From NCBI GenBank assembly GCA_947172415.1, contig OX359192.1, positions 4,590,501-4,654,500 on the forward strand: 64,000 nt of DNA. The letters run 5' to 3'. Positions 12,011 to 23,140 of the stretch are shown here, piece by piece; within the stretch, counting starts at the first letter, position 1, and every line of letters begins with the position of its first letter. Made by a program: the position numbers and the translations under genes. A model generated the notes under the pieces. That model was not told the DNA's origin, ran no database searches, and saw only the letters and a program-made list of their open reading frames with translations. This stretch comes from Chondrosia reniformis (taxonomy: Eukaryota > Porifera > Demospongiae > Chondrillida > Chondrillidae).

Positions 12011-13010
12011 ACTAGTACATACACTTGTGCATCGATCTAATGTATACAACTAGTACATACAACTAGTACAAACAACTAGAACATAGAACTGGTACAAACA
12101 ACTAGTCCATAACATTAGTACATGCAGGTATTACATAGAACTGGTACCTACAACTAGACCATACAACTAGTAACTAATATATACAACTAGTACATACAAC
12201 TAGTATATACAACTAGTACCTACAACTAGTAAATAAGACTAGTACTAGTATATACATCTAGTACATACAGCTATTACATAAAACTGATACATATAACTAG
12301 ACCATACAACTAGTAAAGAGTACATACAATGAGTACATACAACTAGGTCATACAACTACTATATACATACAAGTAGTACATACAACTAATGTATACAACT
12401 AGTACATACAACTAGTACATACAACTAGTACATACAACTAGTACATACAACTAGTAATGTGTACATACACCTAGTTCATGGAACTAGTGTACACAACTAG
12501 TGCATACATCTAGTACATACAACTATTACAGACAACCAGTACTAGTATTTTGCATAGAACTAGTACATACAACTAGTGCCAACAACTTGTACAGACAAAT
12601 AAAACAGACCACTAGTACATAACTAGTACATATAACTAGTACATATACCTAGTACATGCAACTAGTACATACAACTAGTACATACAACAAGTACATATAA
12701 CTAGTACATACAACTAGTGCCAACAACCAGTAAATTTTACTACTACTAGTATATACTAAATCTAGAGCATTCCACTAGTACCTTCAACTAGTAAATACAA
12801 CTTATATTAGAACATAAAACTTGTACATTAAACTAGTACATACAACTAATAACGTTTACTTACAACTAGTACATACAAGTAGTAAATAAAACTAGTTCAT
12901 ACAACTAGTACATGCAACTATGATATACAACCAGTACAGACAACGAGTACATTCAACCAGTACATTCAACTAATACCTACAACCAGTACTAACAATTAGA
13001 AAATATAACT
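12011..13010 (-). repeat. 13-bp satellite, ACA orientation
   Basis: About 1 kb of ACA units up to the non-LTR element; the final AATATAACT (13002-13010) is its left target duplication. Confidence 0.9.
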
Positions 13011-15290
13011 GATTGGTTGAAGAAGAAGGGGAATGGTGAGCAAGTGAATAGCAGGAATGATTATTTGAGAGCCAGAAACTCATATGCGAAGGCAGTTAAA
13101 AAGGCCAAGAGGGACTTTCAGACACGAAAGCGGAGGGAGCTGGAATCGGAGTTAAGTTCTCCAAAGAAGTTTTGGAGGCCCATAAAGAGACTTAATGTGT
13201 GCAACTCAAAGAAGAAAAGGAACCTTCTAGAAGTACTGGATGAAGATGGAAAACTGAGAACAGATGAGGAGGCTGTTTAGGTCTGGGCTAAACATTTCAG
13301 CAAGTTGCTGGGAACCCATATGGAGAAGGATGACAATACCCCTCCACAGGGTAGTCATAGGGGTGTTCAATCTGAGTATGAAGATCGCTTGTGTCATCCC
13401 CTAACTATGGAAGAAGTACAGTGGGCGTTACACAGAGTGAGGAAGAACGCAGCTCCAAGGCAAGATGAGGTAGGGGCAGAAATCATGATGGCAGATTGTA
13501 TGGCTGACCTGTGGCTGAACCTGTTTCAGGTGTGCTGGGAGTTTAGAATTGTTCCTTCAGTATGGAAGGAGAGTATAGTGGTTCCGGTACCGAAGAAGCA
13601 AGCAAGAGGGGTGTGTGAAGTGGACAATTTCCATGGGGTATCTCTGTCATCTATCGTGTGCAAAACCATGTCTATGGTACTGAATGTGAGATTGTCAACA
13701 GTGGCAGAAGAAGAAGGATTAATAGCTGAGGAACAAGGTGCGTTCCGAAAGATGAGAGGATGTTGAGACCAGGTATTATCATTAGTGCTATGGGGTCAGA
13801 TGGAGATGATGAAGAAATCAAGGGGATTGATGGCAGCATTTATTGACTACTCCAAAGCTTATGACAGAATAGATAGTGGGAAACTGTGGAAGTGCCTAGA
13901 ATCTATGGGAGTGAATGGCAAATTCCTGTCTTTTCTCCAATCGCTTTATGCTGGTACATCATGTTGGGTCAAAGTTGGTGACAGACAAAGTCAAGTTTTG
14001 AATGTCAATGTAGGCCTCTGCCAGGGCTGTGTCCTCTCTCCAGTGTTATTTTTTGTACATAAATAGCTTGGTAGATCAGTTGAAGAGCGCCATTTGTGCA
14101 ATTGAGTGTGCTGGAGAGATCATACCAGGCTTGTTTTTGCTGACGACAATGCGTTGCTCACTCCGGGTGAGTTAGGGAACAAGAAGAGTTTGGATGTGCT
14201 AGTAGAGTGGTTCAGAGACTGGGGGGTGAAATCATGCATGTGAGGCAGAAGAGAGTGGCTAAGACAGATGTGGAGTACGTTATTGATAATGAGGATATTC
14301 CCATGGTGGAACAGTATAAGTACTTGGGATGTGTGGTTGACGAACATTAAGAGTTGAAGAACATGGTGGAGGAGAAGGCTTTGGCGGGCAAGAAGGCCCA
14401 GGGTACTTAATTTCATTGGTGTAGGACAGAGTTAGGTGACATAGGAGTGGGGGTGTTTAGGAAGCATTGGTGGAGTCGACGATGCTGTATGGTTCAGAAA
14501 TTTGGGGGTGCAATCGGGATCTGGAGAAGATAGAACAGGTTCAGATGAGGGCCCTGAGGTTGTTCTTTGGTGTCGAACTCTTCACCTGAAAGTTTAACTT
14601 CTAGCAGAGATGGGAGACCTACCGGTCAAGTGGCTGGGGAGGATGCGATGTGTGCTATTTTGGGGTAAGGTCCTGACCAGCAGAACATATGATGGACGGT
14701 TGCTAAGGCGGATAGCAGTGGAAGCAGTGAGGTTTGGCAGAGGTACTTGGATTTGTAAGATGAGCACGTGTTGGGGGCAGTTTGGGTGGAAAGATGTAAA
14801 TGTGGAGGTACTCAGGGAGTTTTGGACTGTGGAAGTGAGAGAGATGCTGGAGGCCATTGCTTGGAGGAAAACAAGGGAGGAATGGGGCCAGGCGATGGAG
14901 ACAAAGTCTAAGTTGGAGATACTGAAGATGATTGTGAAGTTGGGAGAGTGGTCGGAGTGTGCGAGAGTAGGGAGACGGGCGGACAGGAGGACGATGATAA
15001 AACTAAGAGGCACAGCAGGATTTCAAATCGAGATGGCAAGATGGAGGGGAGTGACCAGACAGGTAAGAATATGCAAGGAATGTGACAGGGGTGAAGTGGA
15101 AGACGTGGAACATGGGCTGATTAGGTGTGAAATATGGAAATCCCAACGCGTACCATTGGAGGCCTGGATGCAACGGCATAGTGACAAGTGCAGTACCCAG
15201 GATTCTTCTGCATCTCTACTCTCGGCTGCATGTAGCAACTATGAACTCTTGTCAATTATTTTGTGTATGTGGCAAGCAAGGTTCAGTTAA
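13011..15290 (+). pseudogene. Decayed LINE ORF2: reverse transcriptase and C-terminal Cys/His motif
   Basis: The protein would copy the element RNA into DNA at the nicked target. Readable blocks are a basic N-terminal linker (RNDYLRARNSYAKAVKKAKR), the RT fingers (VWKESIVVPVPKK), motif A FIDYSKAYDRID near 13839, motif B GLCQGCVLSPVLF near 14012, motif C FADDNALLT near 14136, and a C-terminal C-x2-C...H-x4-C cluster (CKECDRGEVEDVEHGLIRC) near 15070. The reading frame is broken by an in-frame stop at 13278, another at 13764 and several frameshifts between 14060 and 14600, so it is inactive. The endonuclease domain is absent. Clade not determined; an AP-endonuclease-type LINE is likely from the layout and tail. 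Confidence 0.85.
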
Positions 15291-15410
15291 CTATATTTTA
15301 CATGTTCATATTATTTATTTTGTCTTGTTGTAAGTGCTGCATGGGGCCAATCCGTGCCCTAGTGCCAATGGACACGGTGCACCCTAATAATATTGATTGA
15401 CTGATTGATT
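13011..15410 (+). mobile_element. 5'-truncated non-LTR (LINE) retrotransposon
   Basis: Bounded by the direct repeat AATATAACT (13002-13010 and 15411-15419). The 3' end carries an ATTG-type microsatellite tail (ATTGATTGACTGATTGATT) after a short untranslated region. The 5' half, including any endonuclease, is missing, as expected for incomplete target-primed reverse transcription. The satellite near 45620-45640 looks like the equivalent site without the insertion. Confidence 0.88.
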
Positions 15411-15570
15411 AATATAACTAGTAATAGTAGATACAACTAGTATATATAAATAGTACATTAATCTGGAACTACAACTACTACATAGAAATAGTACATAAAA
15501 TTAGTACATAAAACTAATACATACAACTAGTACAAACAATTAGTGCTACAACTAGTACATACAACTAGTA
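15411..15570 (-). repeat. 13-bp satellite, ACA orientation
   Basis: Remainder of the ACA block after the LINE. It aligns closely with 45630-45790, including a shared TGGAACTACAACTACTACAT landmark. Confidence 0.9.
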
Positions 15571-15630
15571 CATACAAGATGTATGTACTCTATCAATATA
15601 CTATATACTTGTAGTTCTAGTCTAATGTAC
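15571..15630. repeat. Core A, copy 3 (ACA-to-TTG switch)
   Basis: CATACAAGATGTATGTACTC followed by TATCAATATACTATATACTT and TAGTTCTAGTCTAATGTAC. It is the most complete core A together with copy 1. Confidence 0.75.
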
Positions 15631-16480
15631 TAGTTCTAGGTACAAGTTGGTTGCACTATTTGTATGTACTAGTTCTATGTGTATGTACTATATAGTTCTA
15701 CGTACTAGTTGTTGTACTAGTTTAATGTGCTAGTTGTGTGTACTTGTTGAATGTACTAGTTCCATGTTCTAGTTAGGTTAAACTAGTTGTACGTACTAAT
15801 TGTATGAAATAGTTGTATATAGTGGTTATATGTACTATTTGTATGTACCAGGTGTATTTACTAGTTGTAGTTCTAGCTTAATGTACTAGTTGTAAGTAGT
15901 AGTTATATGTAGTAGTTGTATCTAACAGCTAGTTGTATGTACTAGTTATATGTATTAGTAATATGTACTAGTTGTATGTACTAGGTGTATGTACTTGTTC
16001 TATGTACTAGTTATGTAATAGTTGTATGTACAAGTTGTATGTACTAGTTGTATGGACTAGTTGTACGTACGAGTTGTATGTATTAGTTGTATGTACTACT
16101 TTTAGGTACTAGTTCTGTTTAGTAGTTGTAGTTCCAGTTTTATGAACTAGTTGTATATACTAGTTGTATATACAAGTTCTATGTGTATGAACTAGTTATA
16201 GGTACTGGTTCTCTAAACCAGTTATATGTACTAGCTACATGTAGAAGTTGTTACTAGTTTTACTAGTTTTATGAGCTAGTTATATGTACCAACTGTATGT
16301 ACTGGTTGTGTGTACTCGTTACTAGTTGTATGTACTAGTTGCATGTAGTAGTTGTATGGGCTAGTACTATTACATTTACTAGTAGTTTTTTGTACTAGGA
16401 CTCCTAATATTTAGTCGTTGTAGGAACAAGACGTATGTACTAGTTGTCTGTCTTAGATGTTTGTACTATTTACTAGTTAT
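15631..16480 (+). repeat. 13-bp satellite, TTG orientation
   Basis: TTG units aligning with the block at 106. The last 12 bases TTTACTAGTTAT (16469-16480) are the left target duplication of the Penelope-like element. Confidence 0.9.
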
Positions 16481-16576
16481 GAATCACTTTGAAGATCTCT
16501 GTGTGGCTAGGTGTATTCATGCTTCAGAATCTGGAACTGCACTAGCCAAGGGATTATGACAGATGTCGCTTGTCAA

Positions 16577-16626
16577 TGATTACCAAACGTTTCGACCCAA
16601 TCTCGGGTCTTCATCAGTGGTAGTAA
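16577..16626 (-). ncRNA. Hammerhead ribozyme motif (5' inverted repeat)
   Basis: On the minus strand: CTGATGA, stem II GACCC/GGGTC, GAAAC, then GTTTGGTAATCA. Stem I pairs TACCA before the core with TGGTA after it. Stem III is only the self-complementary ACGT, the form thought to act as a dimer in Penelope-like elements. All core bases are intact. Confidence 0.75.
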
Positions 16627-16833
16627 GATTACAGGGCATGGTGACTTATATATCGGTAGGGGGAGGGGCAGGTGAGATGGCTGTGGGCGGGAAAATAATG
16701 GGCGGGAAGCTGGGAGTGTGGGTGGTCACGTGAGGTATATTTTATGCAGTAAGATAAAACAAACAGTGCAGTAAGTAAGGAATAAATAGTGAAAGTGTGT
16801 GACTGGATGGGTCAAGGGGTGGGTGGGGCTTGA

Positions 16834-17142
16834 CTAGTCTGAGGATCGAGGCTGGCGGACAAGGAGGTCATAAACCGGGGGGAGGTTGCCTTCATCTCTA
16901 TTCATTGTGTTCAATTCAGATCGGATGTGCCACGATTCCAGCAGGCATCTCTGGTGATATTGCTGCTGAACATCCATCACTGTGGCACCCTCCCAGTCAA
17001 TGTCGTGCGACTCCTGTGCAGCATGCTCTGCCACTGCCGACTGTGCCAGGTGTCCACTCACTAGAGCCCGTTTGTGTTCCTTCAGCCGTTGGGCCAGTGT
17101 TCTGCCAGTCTGGCCTACATACACTCTAGGGCAACCGTTGCA
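16834..17142 (-). pseudogene. GIY-YIG endonuclease C-terminal part in the inverted repeat
   Basis: Minus-strand frame starting at the repeat boundary with CNGCPRVYVGQTGRTLAQ and continuing without a break to a stop at 16834 (ending RQPRSSD). It carries the YVG half of the GIY-YIG signature, the conserved arginine of GRTLAQRLKEH and the downstream His/Glu region. The GIY half and the entire RT are absent because the repeat ends there. It is more intact than the 3' copy, which has lost two bases at the equivalent point. Confidence 0.85.
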
Positions 17143-17153
17143 ACAGATGGATA

Positions 17154-18545
17154 GTGAACGTCTCCTCCAGGACGCTTTCTGTAGCTGAAAAGGAAGTCCT
17201 AGCAAGAGGGCTGAACTTTGCACCAGCCCCCAAAAGGATCCCTGTCACGGAGATCGTCACTGCTGTGGAGGATGGCCTCAGAAGGGCCAACCACTCTGAA
17301 GCACAGCTAGCGAGGACAAGAATTGTAGGGTGCCTTAACAGGGCCAGACCACCTCCCACCAACCTCAGCCCAACTGAACACAAGGCCATCAAGCTCCTGA
17401 AGGAGGATGAATCAGTCATCATTGCCCCAGGTGACAAGGGGAATGTGACAGTTGTAATGGACCGTAAAGACTATGATGGAGAGGTCAGGGCCCTGCTTGC
17501 TGATACGGACACGTACAAAAGACTAACAAGGGACCCTACATTGGCCCAGGAGAGGAAGATGAACGCTCTACTTCTGCCATTGATGAGATCTGGGGCCATT
17601 TCTGAGCGGCTCTATCAACGGCTGAGGAGCTCTGCTGGGAAGGTTCCCCTCCTCTATGGACTTCCGAAGGTGCACAAGACAGGGATCCCCCTCCGGCCAA
17701 TAGTGTCATTCGTCAACTCCCCCACCTACGCTTTATCAAAGCACCTGGTCTCCATTCTGGCTCCATTGGTTGGTAAGTCCCAGTCACATGTTCGTAACTC
17801 AACAGAGTTTGCCTCTTTCATCACAAGACAGACCATACCCCAGGAGATGACTATGGTGTCCTTTGATGTAGTGTCACTTTTTACCAAAGTGCCAACGGAC
17901 CTAGCCATCAGGGTGGCGTGTCAACGCCTCGCTGAGGACCCATCACTACCAGAGCGGTCGGCATTATCACCTGATGAGGTTGTCAGTCTCCTGAAGTTTT
18001 GCCTGGATGCCACATACCTAGCATACAGAGGAGAGGTGTACCAGCAGGTCTATGGTACGGCAATGGGCTCCCCCGTTTCTGTCACTGTGGCCAATCTGGT
18101 TATGGAAGATGTGGAACAAAGGGCACTCAACACCTGTGCATCCCCACCTGCATTCTGGAAAGGTTACGTTGACGACATCTTCACGGTGTTACCCAGAGGG
18201 CAGATCCAACAGTTCCATGACCACCTCAATTCTATTGAACCAACCATCAAGTTCACAATTGAGATGGAACAGGAGGGATCACTCCCATTCCTAGACACCA
18301 GGGTGACTCGAAACGGTGATGGCTCACTGACCACCACAGTCTTCAAAAAGAAGACCCACTCAGACCGGTACCTGGACTTCGACTTCCACCATCCTCTAGC
18401 GCACAAAGTGGCAGTGTCTCGGACACTACTCACCCGGGCAGATCGTATCTGCGAGAGTGCCCCAGACAGAGATGTTGAGAAGAGACGGATCACTGAAGCC
18501 CTCAACAGCAATGGTTATCCCACTGCACTGGTGAAGAAGAACTGA
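17154..18545 (+). CDS. Penelope-like reverse transcriptase (partial ORF)
   Basis: 463 codons open to a stop at 18543. N-terminal LSVAEKEVLARGLNFAP is the usual Penelope-like lead-in. Then come GLPKVHKTGIPLRPIVS, motif A FDVVSLFTKVP (about residues 240-250), motif B YGTAMGSPVSVTVANL (about 303-318), catalytic YVDD (338-341), a primer-grip-like region SLPFLDTRVTRN and thumb KKKTHSDRYLDFDFHHP. The protein would reverse transcribe the element at an endonuclease nick. The listed start is only the first codon after the inverted repeat; the true N-terminus appears replaced by that repeat. The frame ends one base out of phase with the GIY-YIG frame that follows, so the original single protein is broken at about 18540. 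Confidence 0.92.
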   Translation: MNVSSRTLSVAEKEVLARGLNFAPAPKRIPVTEIVTAVEDGLRRANHSEAQLARTRIVGCLNRARPPPTNLSPTEHKAIKLLKEDESVIIAPGDKGNVTVVMDRKDYDGEVRALLADTDTYKRLTRDPTLAQERKMNALLLPLMRSGAISERLYQRLRSSAGKVPLLYGLPKVHKTGIPLRPIVSFVNSPTYALSKHLVSILAPLVGKSQSHVRNSTEFASFITRQTIPQEMTMVSFDVVSLFTKVPTDLAIRVACQRLAEDPSLPERSALSPDEVVSLLKFCLDATYLAYRGEVYQQVYGTAMGSPVSVTVANLVMEDVEQRALNTCASPPAFWKGYVDDIFTVLPRGQIQQFHDHLNSIEPTIKFTIEMEQEGSLPFLDTRVTRNGDGSLTTTVFKKKTHSDRYLDFDFHHPLAHKVAVSRTLLTRADRICESAPDRDVEKRRITEALNSNGYPTALVKKN

Positions 18546-18547
18546 CA

Positions 18548-19073
18548 TCCGACACCCCACTCACTCCCCCTCTTAAACTGGACACTCCCAAAGCCGTGGT
18601 GGTCATCCCTTACGTTAAGCATCTGTCAGAATCCATTCGGCGTATCCTCTCCCCGCTGAAGATCCGTACCTGCTTCAGACCACACCGGACTCTAAGACAG
18701 GCACTGGTCAATTTGAAGGACCGGGTCCCTCTCCAGCAGAAGGCAGGGGTGATCTACAGGATCCCCTGCAACGGTTGCCCTAGAGTGTATGTAGGCCAGA
18801 CTGGCAGAACACTTGCCCAACGGCTGAAGGAACACAAACGGGCTCTAGTGAGTGGACACCTGGCACAGTCGGCAGTGGCAGAGCATGCTGCACAGGAGTC
18901 GCACGACATTGACTGGGAGGGTGCCACAGATGGATGTTCAGCAGCAATATCACCAGAGATGCCTGCTGGAATCGTGGCACATCCGATCTGAATTGAACAC
19001 AATGAATAGAGATGAAGGCAACCTCCCCCCGGTTTATGACCTCCTTGTCCGCCAGCCTCGATCCTCAGACTAG
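18548..19073 (+). pseudogene. GIY-YIG endonuclease domain of the Penelope-like element
   Basis: This frame is continuous in sense with the RT but shifted by one base. Order: linker VVVIPYVKHLSESIRRIL, a basic segment with RTCFRPHRTLRQAL, then GVIYRIPCNGCPRVYVGQT, with a C-x2-C pair between the GIY and YVG halves as is typical for Penelope-like endonucleases, then GRTLAQRLKEHKRAL. It would nick target DNA to prime reverse transcription. A second break, loss of two bases near 18928 compared with the 5' inverted copy, shifts the frame before the C-terminal tail (MDVQQQYHQRCLLESWH), which continues to a stop at 19071-19073. With two frame breaks this copy cannot make a full protein without recoding. 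Confidence 0.88.
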
Positions 19074-19252
19074 TCAAGCCCCACCCACCCCTTGACCCAT
19101 CCAGTCACACACTTTCACTATTTATTCCTTACTTACTGCACTGTTTGTTTTATCTTACTGCATAAAATATACCTCACGTGACCACCCACACTCCCAGCTT
19201 CCCGCCCATTATTTTCCCGCCCACAGCCATCTCACCTGCCCCTCCCCCTACC

Positions 19253-19262
19253 GATATATAAG
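19253..19262 (+). promoter_or_regulatory. TATA-like site in Penelope-like terminal repeat
   Basis: GATATATAAG follows a C-rich stretch and precedes the hammerhead core by about 28 bases. The mirror copy exists in the 5' repeat on the minus strand. Confidence 0.45.
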
Positions 19263-19280
19263 TCACCATGCCCTGTAATC

Positions 19281-19330
19281 TTACTACCACTGATGAAGAC
19301 CCGAGATTGGGTCGAAACGTTGGGTAATCA
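19281..19330 (+). ncRNA. Hammerhead ribozyme motif (3' repeat)
   Basis: CTGATGA at 19290-19296, stem II GACCC/GGGTC and GAAAC at 19313-19317 are intact. The base after the cleavage site is G where the 5' copy has T, which replaces the first stem I pair (A-T) by an A-G mismatch, so this copy may be weaker. Confidence 0.72.
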
Positions 19331-19387
19331 TTGACAAGCGACATCTGTCCCAATCCCTTGGCTAGTGCAGTTCCAGATTCTGAAGCA

Positions 19388-20810
19388 TTTACTAGTTATA
19401 TGTACTAGTTGTGTGTACTAGCTGTATCTACTTGTTGTATGTACTAGATGCATGTACTAGTTGTATGTACTAGTTGTATGTATTATTTCTATGCATTAGT
19501 TCTATGTACTAGTTGTATGTCCTAGTTGTATGCAATAGTTGTCTGTACTAGTTGTATATACCTCTTGTGTGTACTCGTTACTAGCTGTGTGTACTAGTTG
19601 AATTTGCGAGTTGTATACACTAGTGCTAGCTATATTTGCTAGTTGTAGGTACTAGTTGTTTGTACTAGTAGTATGTATATTTACTAGTTGTAGGTACTAT
19701 TTGTGTGGACCAGTTGTGTATATTAGATGTAGGTACTAGTTACTACTTATATGTACTAGATGTAATGTTAGTGTAATGTGCTAGTTGTATATTCCACTTG
19801 TAAGAATTAGTTGTATGTACGAGTTCTATATGTGTGTGGTAGCTCTATGTACTAGTTGTATGTTCTAGTTGTATGTACTAATTGCATGTACTAGTTGTAT
19901 TTACTAGTTGTAGTACTAGTCGTATGTACTAGTTGTATGTACTAGATGTATGTACTACTTGTATGTTCCAGTTGTATGTTCTAGTTGATTGTAGTAGTTG
20001 TATGTTGTAGTTGTATGTACCAGCTGTTTGAACTAGTTGTATGTACTAGTTGAATGTGCTACTTGTATGTACTAGTTGTGTGTACTAGTTGTATGTCCTA
20101 CTACTAGTCATACTTACTATATAGTTGTAGGTACTAGTTGGATGTCATTGTTGTATGTAATAGTTGTATAGACTACTTCTTTACATTAGTTCTATGTACT
20201 AGTTGTGTATTTATTACTTGTAAGTACCAGTTGTATGTACTAGTTTTATATGTATGTACTAGTTATATGTACTAATTGAATGTACTAGGTAAATGAACTA
20301 ATTATATGTCCGAGTGCATGTACTACTTCTTTGCATTAGTTCTACGTACTAGTTGTAGTACTAGTTGTATGTTCTAGTTGTATATACTAGATGTATGTAC
20401 TAGTTGTTTGTAGTAGTTTTATTTACTAGTTGCATGAACTAGTTGTATGTACTCGTTACTGGTTGTATCTACTAGTTCTATATATTAGTTGTATGTACTC
20501 GTTGTATGTACTAGTTGTCTGTACTAGATGTATGTACTAGTGCTAGTTTTATTTACTAGTTGGAGGTAATAGTTGCCTGTACTTGTTAGATGTACTAGAT
20601 GTATGTATGAGTTACTACTTGTATGGTCTAATTATATATGCTAGTTGTATGTTCTAACTCTAGTTACTAGTTTTATGGACTAGTTGTATATACCAGTCCT
20701 ATGTACTATTTGTTTGTACAAGTTTTATGTTCTACATGTATGTATTACTTGTATGTACTGGTTGTATGTACTATTTGTATGTACTAGTTGTCTGTACTAG
20801 TTGTATGTAT
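19388..20810 (+). repeat. 13-bp satellite, TTG orientation
   Basis: Continuation after the Penelope-like element. No gene seen. Confidence 0.9.
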
Positions 20811-20932
20811 TTGAAAACATTGTATGTCAAAACAACATCATATGGTTAAAATATCAGCTAATTTTATTGTTTCAAATGACATACCAAAAATTAAAACAAC
20901 TAGCTAGTTGTTATATCAACCGTACTAGTCAC
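20811..20932 (+). repeat. Core B, copy 3
   Basis: Same orientation as copy 1, with ATGTCAAAACAACATC, ATGGTTAAAATATCAGC and GACATACCAAAAATTAAAAC. Confidence 0.8.
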
Positions 20933-21389
20933 AACTAGTACATATAACTAGTACATATAACTGGGACAAACAACTAGTACATATAACTAGTACTTATACA
21001 TAGAAGTGGTGCATATAACCAGGACAGAGATCTAGTACTACAACTACAACATACAACTAGGGCCTACTACTACTATATACAACTACTACAGACAACTATT
21101 ATATACAACTTATATTACAACTAGTACATAGAACTAGAGTATGCAAGCAGTAGATACAACTAGTACGAACAATCAGTACATACAACTAGCAAATACTACT
21201 AGTCCATAAAACTAGTACATACAACTAGTGCATACAACTAGTATATTAAATTTCTACATCAACTACTACATTCAACCAGGTCATACAACTAGTTCATACA
21301 ACTAGTATAACAACTAGTACATAGAACTAGAGTATACAACTAGTATATACAACTAGTACAAACAACTAGCATATACAACTAGTACATGC
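20933..21389 (-). repeat. 13-bp satellite, ACA orientation
   Basis: ACA units aligning with 62576-62880. CATGC at 21385-21389 is the left target repeat of the retroelement fragment that follows. Confidence 0.9.
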
Positions 21390-21628
21390 CAAGGATTCAC
21401 AGAAGATTAGGATAAAGAAAAAGACAAAGACTCCCAGGATCACTGATGAAGGGTGGAATTACCAGAAACGCCTGTCTGACCCAGTGGAGAAGAAGATGAA
21501 AGAAGGGAAAAGAAGGAAGAAAAGACTCCTGTATCTTCATCTAAAGCTCTATTTAGGTTTAGTTCCCTTATAGGCTCTTTTTACAGAATAGGCATATAGC
21601 ATATAGGAAAATGGTATCTTAGATTTTT
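21390..21628 (+). mobile_element. Ribozyme-bearing retroelement, 239-bp 3' copy (copy B)
   Basis: Nearly identical to about 1707-1949 (roughly ten differences by eye), starting CAAGGATTCACAGAAGAT and ending TTAGATTTTT. The flanking repeat CATGC (21385-21389 and 21629-21633) fits a short target duplication. The paralogous satellite at about 62865-62890 lacks it. Confidence 0.8.
21431..21490 (+). ncRNA. Hammerhead ribozyme-like motif (copy B)
   Basis: CTGATGA and GAAAC are retained. Stem III AC/GT now closes GCCT. One stem II change (CCC to ACC) weakens that stem relative to copy A, so this copy may be impaired. Confidence 0.5.
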
Positions 21629-23140
21629 CATGCACCTAGTGCTACAACTTGTTGATACAACTAGAACAAACAACTAGTATAATAACTAGTATATTAACCT
21701 AGAGTATATGACTAGTACATGCCACTAGTACATATAACTAGTACTTACAACTAGTATATACAACTACTACATGTAATAGTTATATACAACTAGTTCATAT
21801 AACTAGTACATTCAACTGGTACACACAATTAGTACATACAACTAGTACATATAACTATAACATATAACTAATGAATAATACTAGAACATACAACTAGTAC
21901 ATAAAAAGAGTAATTAGTACATACAACTTTTACGTACAAGTTGTACCTACAACTAGTAAATACAACTACTACTAGTACATACAACTAGAATATACAACTA
22001 GTACATACAACTAGTACACACACCTAGTAAATATAACTAGTGCCAGTACATACAATCTAGTTCATACAATTAGTACATACAACTAGTACATACTACTAGT
22101 TCATACAACTAGCACATACAACTATTACATGCGACTAATGCATAGAACTTGTACATACAACTATAACATACAATTAGTCCCATAGCTAGAACATAGAACT
22201 GGTCCATACAACGAGGAAATACAAAGATTACATACAACTAGTACATGCAACTAGTACATAAAACTAGAAAATATAACTAGTACATACTACTAGTACATAC
22301 AACTAGTAAATATAACTAGTCCTAGTACATACAACTAGTACCAACAACTAGTACATACAACTAGTAACTAGTACATACAACTAGTAACTAGTACATACAA
22401 CTAGTTCCTACAAGTAGGACCTAAAACTAGTGTCTAAATATAACTAGTACTAGTAAATACAACTAGTTTATACAACTATACATACAACTAGTTGATACAA
22501 CTAGTTGATACAACTAGTTCATAGTACTAGCAGTTTACAACTAGTAAATATAACTAATACTAGTACAACTAGGACATATAACTAAAACATATAAGCAATG
22601 CAAATAACTAGAACATACAACTAGTACATACAAATAGTAACTAGTATATACAACTTGTACATGAAACTAGAACGTGCAACTAGTAAAATCAACTAGTATC
22701 ATACAACGAGTGTGTACAAAAAGTAAATATACCTAGTAAATATGAGTGATTCTAGTACATACAACTAGAATCACACAACTAGTACATACAACTGGGACAT
22801 ACAACTAGTACATACAACTACTAAATATAAAAGTACTAGTATATACAACTAGTTCATACAACTAGTAAATAGAAGTAGTACTAGTACACATACAACTAGT
22901 ACATACAACTAGTACATACAACTATTACATACAACTAGTACATAGAACTTATACATGCAACTAATACATACAACTAATACATAGAACTTGTATATGCAAC
23001 TAGTACATACAACTAATACATAGAACTTGTACATGCAATTAGTACATACAACTAGTTTTTTAGCTAGTACAGAGAACTAGTGCATACAACTTGGAAATAC
23101 AAAGAGTACATCCAACTAGTACATGCAACTACTACTTACT
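21629..23140 (-). repeat. 13-bp satellite, ACA orientation
   Basis: ACA units; ends in ACTACTACTTACT (23128-23140), the left target duplication of the next element. Confidence 0.9.

Larger units (their letters stand above)
16521..17142 (-). repeat. Inverted 5' terminal repeat of the Penelope-like element
   Basis: Near-identical reverse complement of 18767-19387. The match stops at TGCAACGGTTGCC. It includes the end of the GIY-YIG coding region, a TATA-like site and a hammerhead motif, all on the minus strand. Confidence 0.9.
16481..19387 (+). mobile_element. Penelope-like retroelement (GIY-YIG type) with inverted terminal repeats
   Basis: A 2.9-kb insertion in TTG satellite with target duplication TTTACTAGTTAT (16469-16480, 19388-19399), in the 10-15-bp range reported for this class. 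Layout: a 40-bp 5' tail, an inverted copy of the 3' region (16521-17142), the RT and GIY-YIG frames, and the 3' terminal repeat (18767-19387). It is visibly richer in G+C than the flanking satellite. Inverted terminal repeats are one of the arrangements known for Penelope-like elements. Confidence 0.92.
18767..19387 (+). repeat. 3' terminal repeat of the Penelope-like element
   Basis: Direct-strand partner of 16521-17142. It contains the end of the endonuclease frame, a G+C-rich promoter-like stretch (CCCGCCC repeated), GATATATAAG and a hammerhead motif. Confidence 0.88.

Noticed and set aside
14120-15238. Minus-strand open frames opposite the LINE
   Set aside because: They are antisense shadows of the RT and C-terminal region, without domains.
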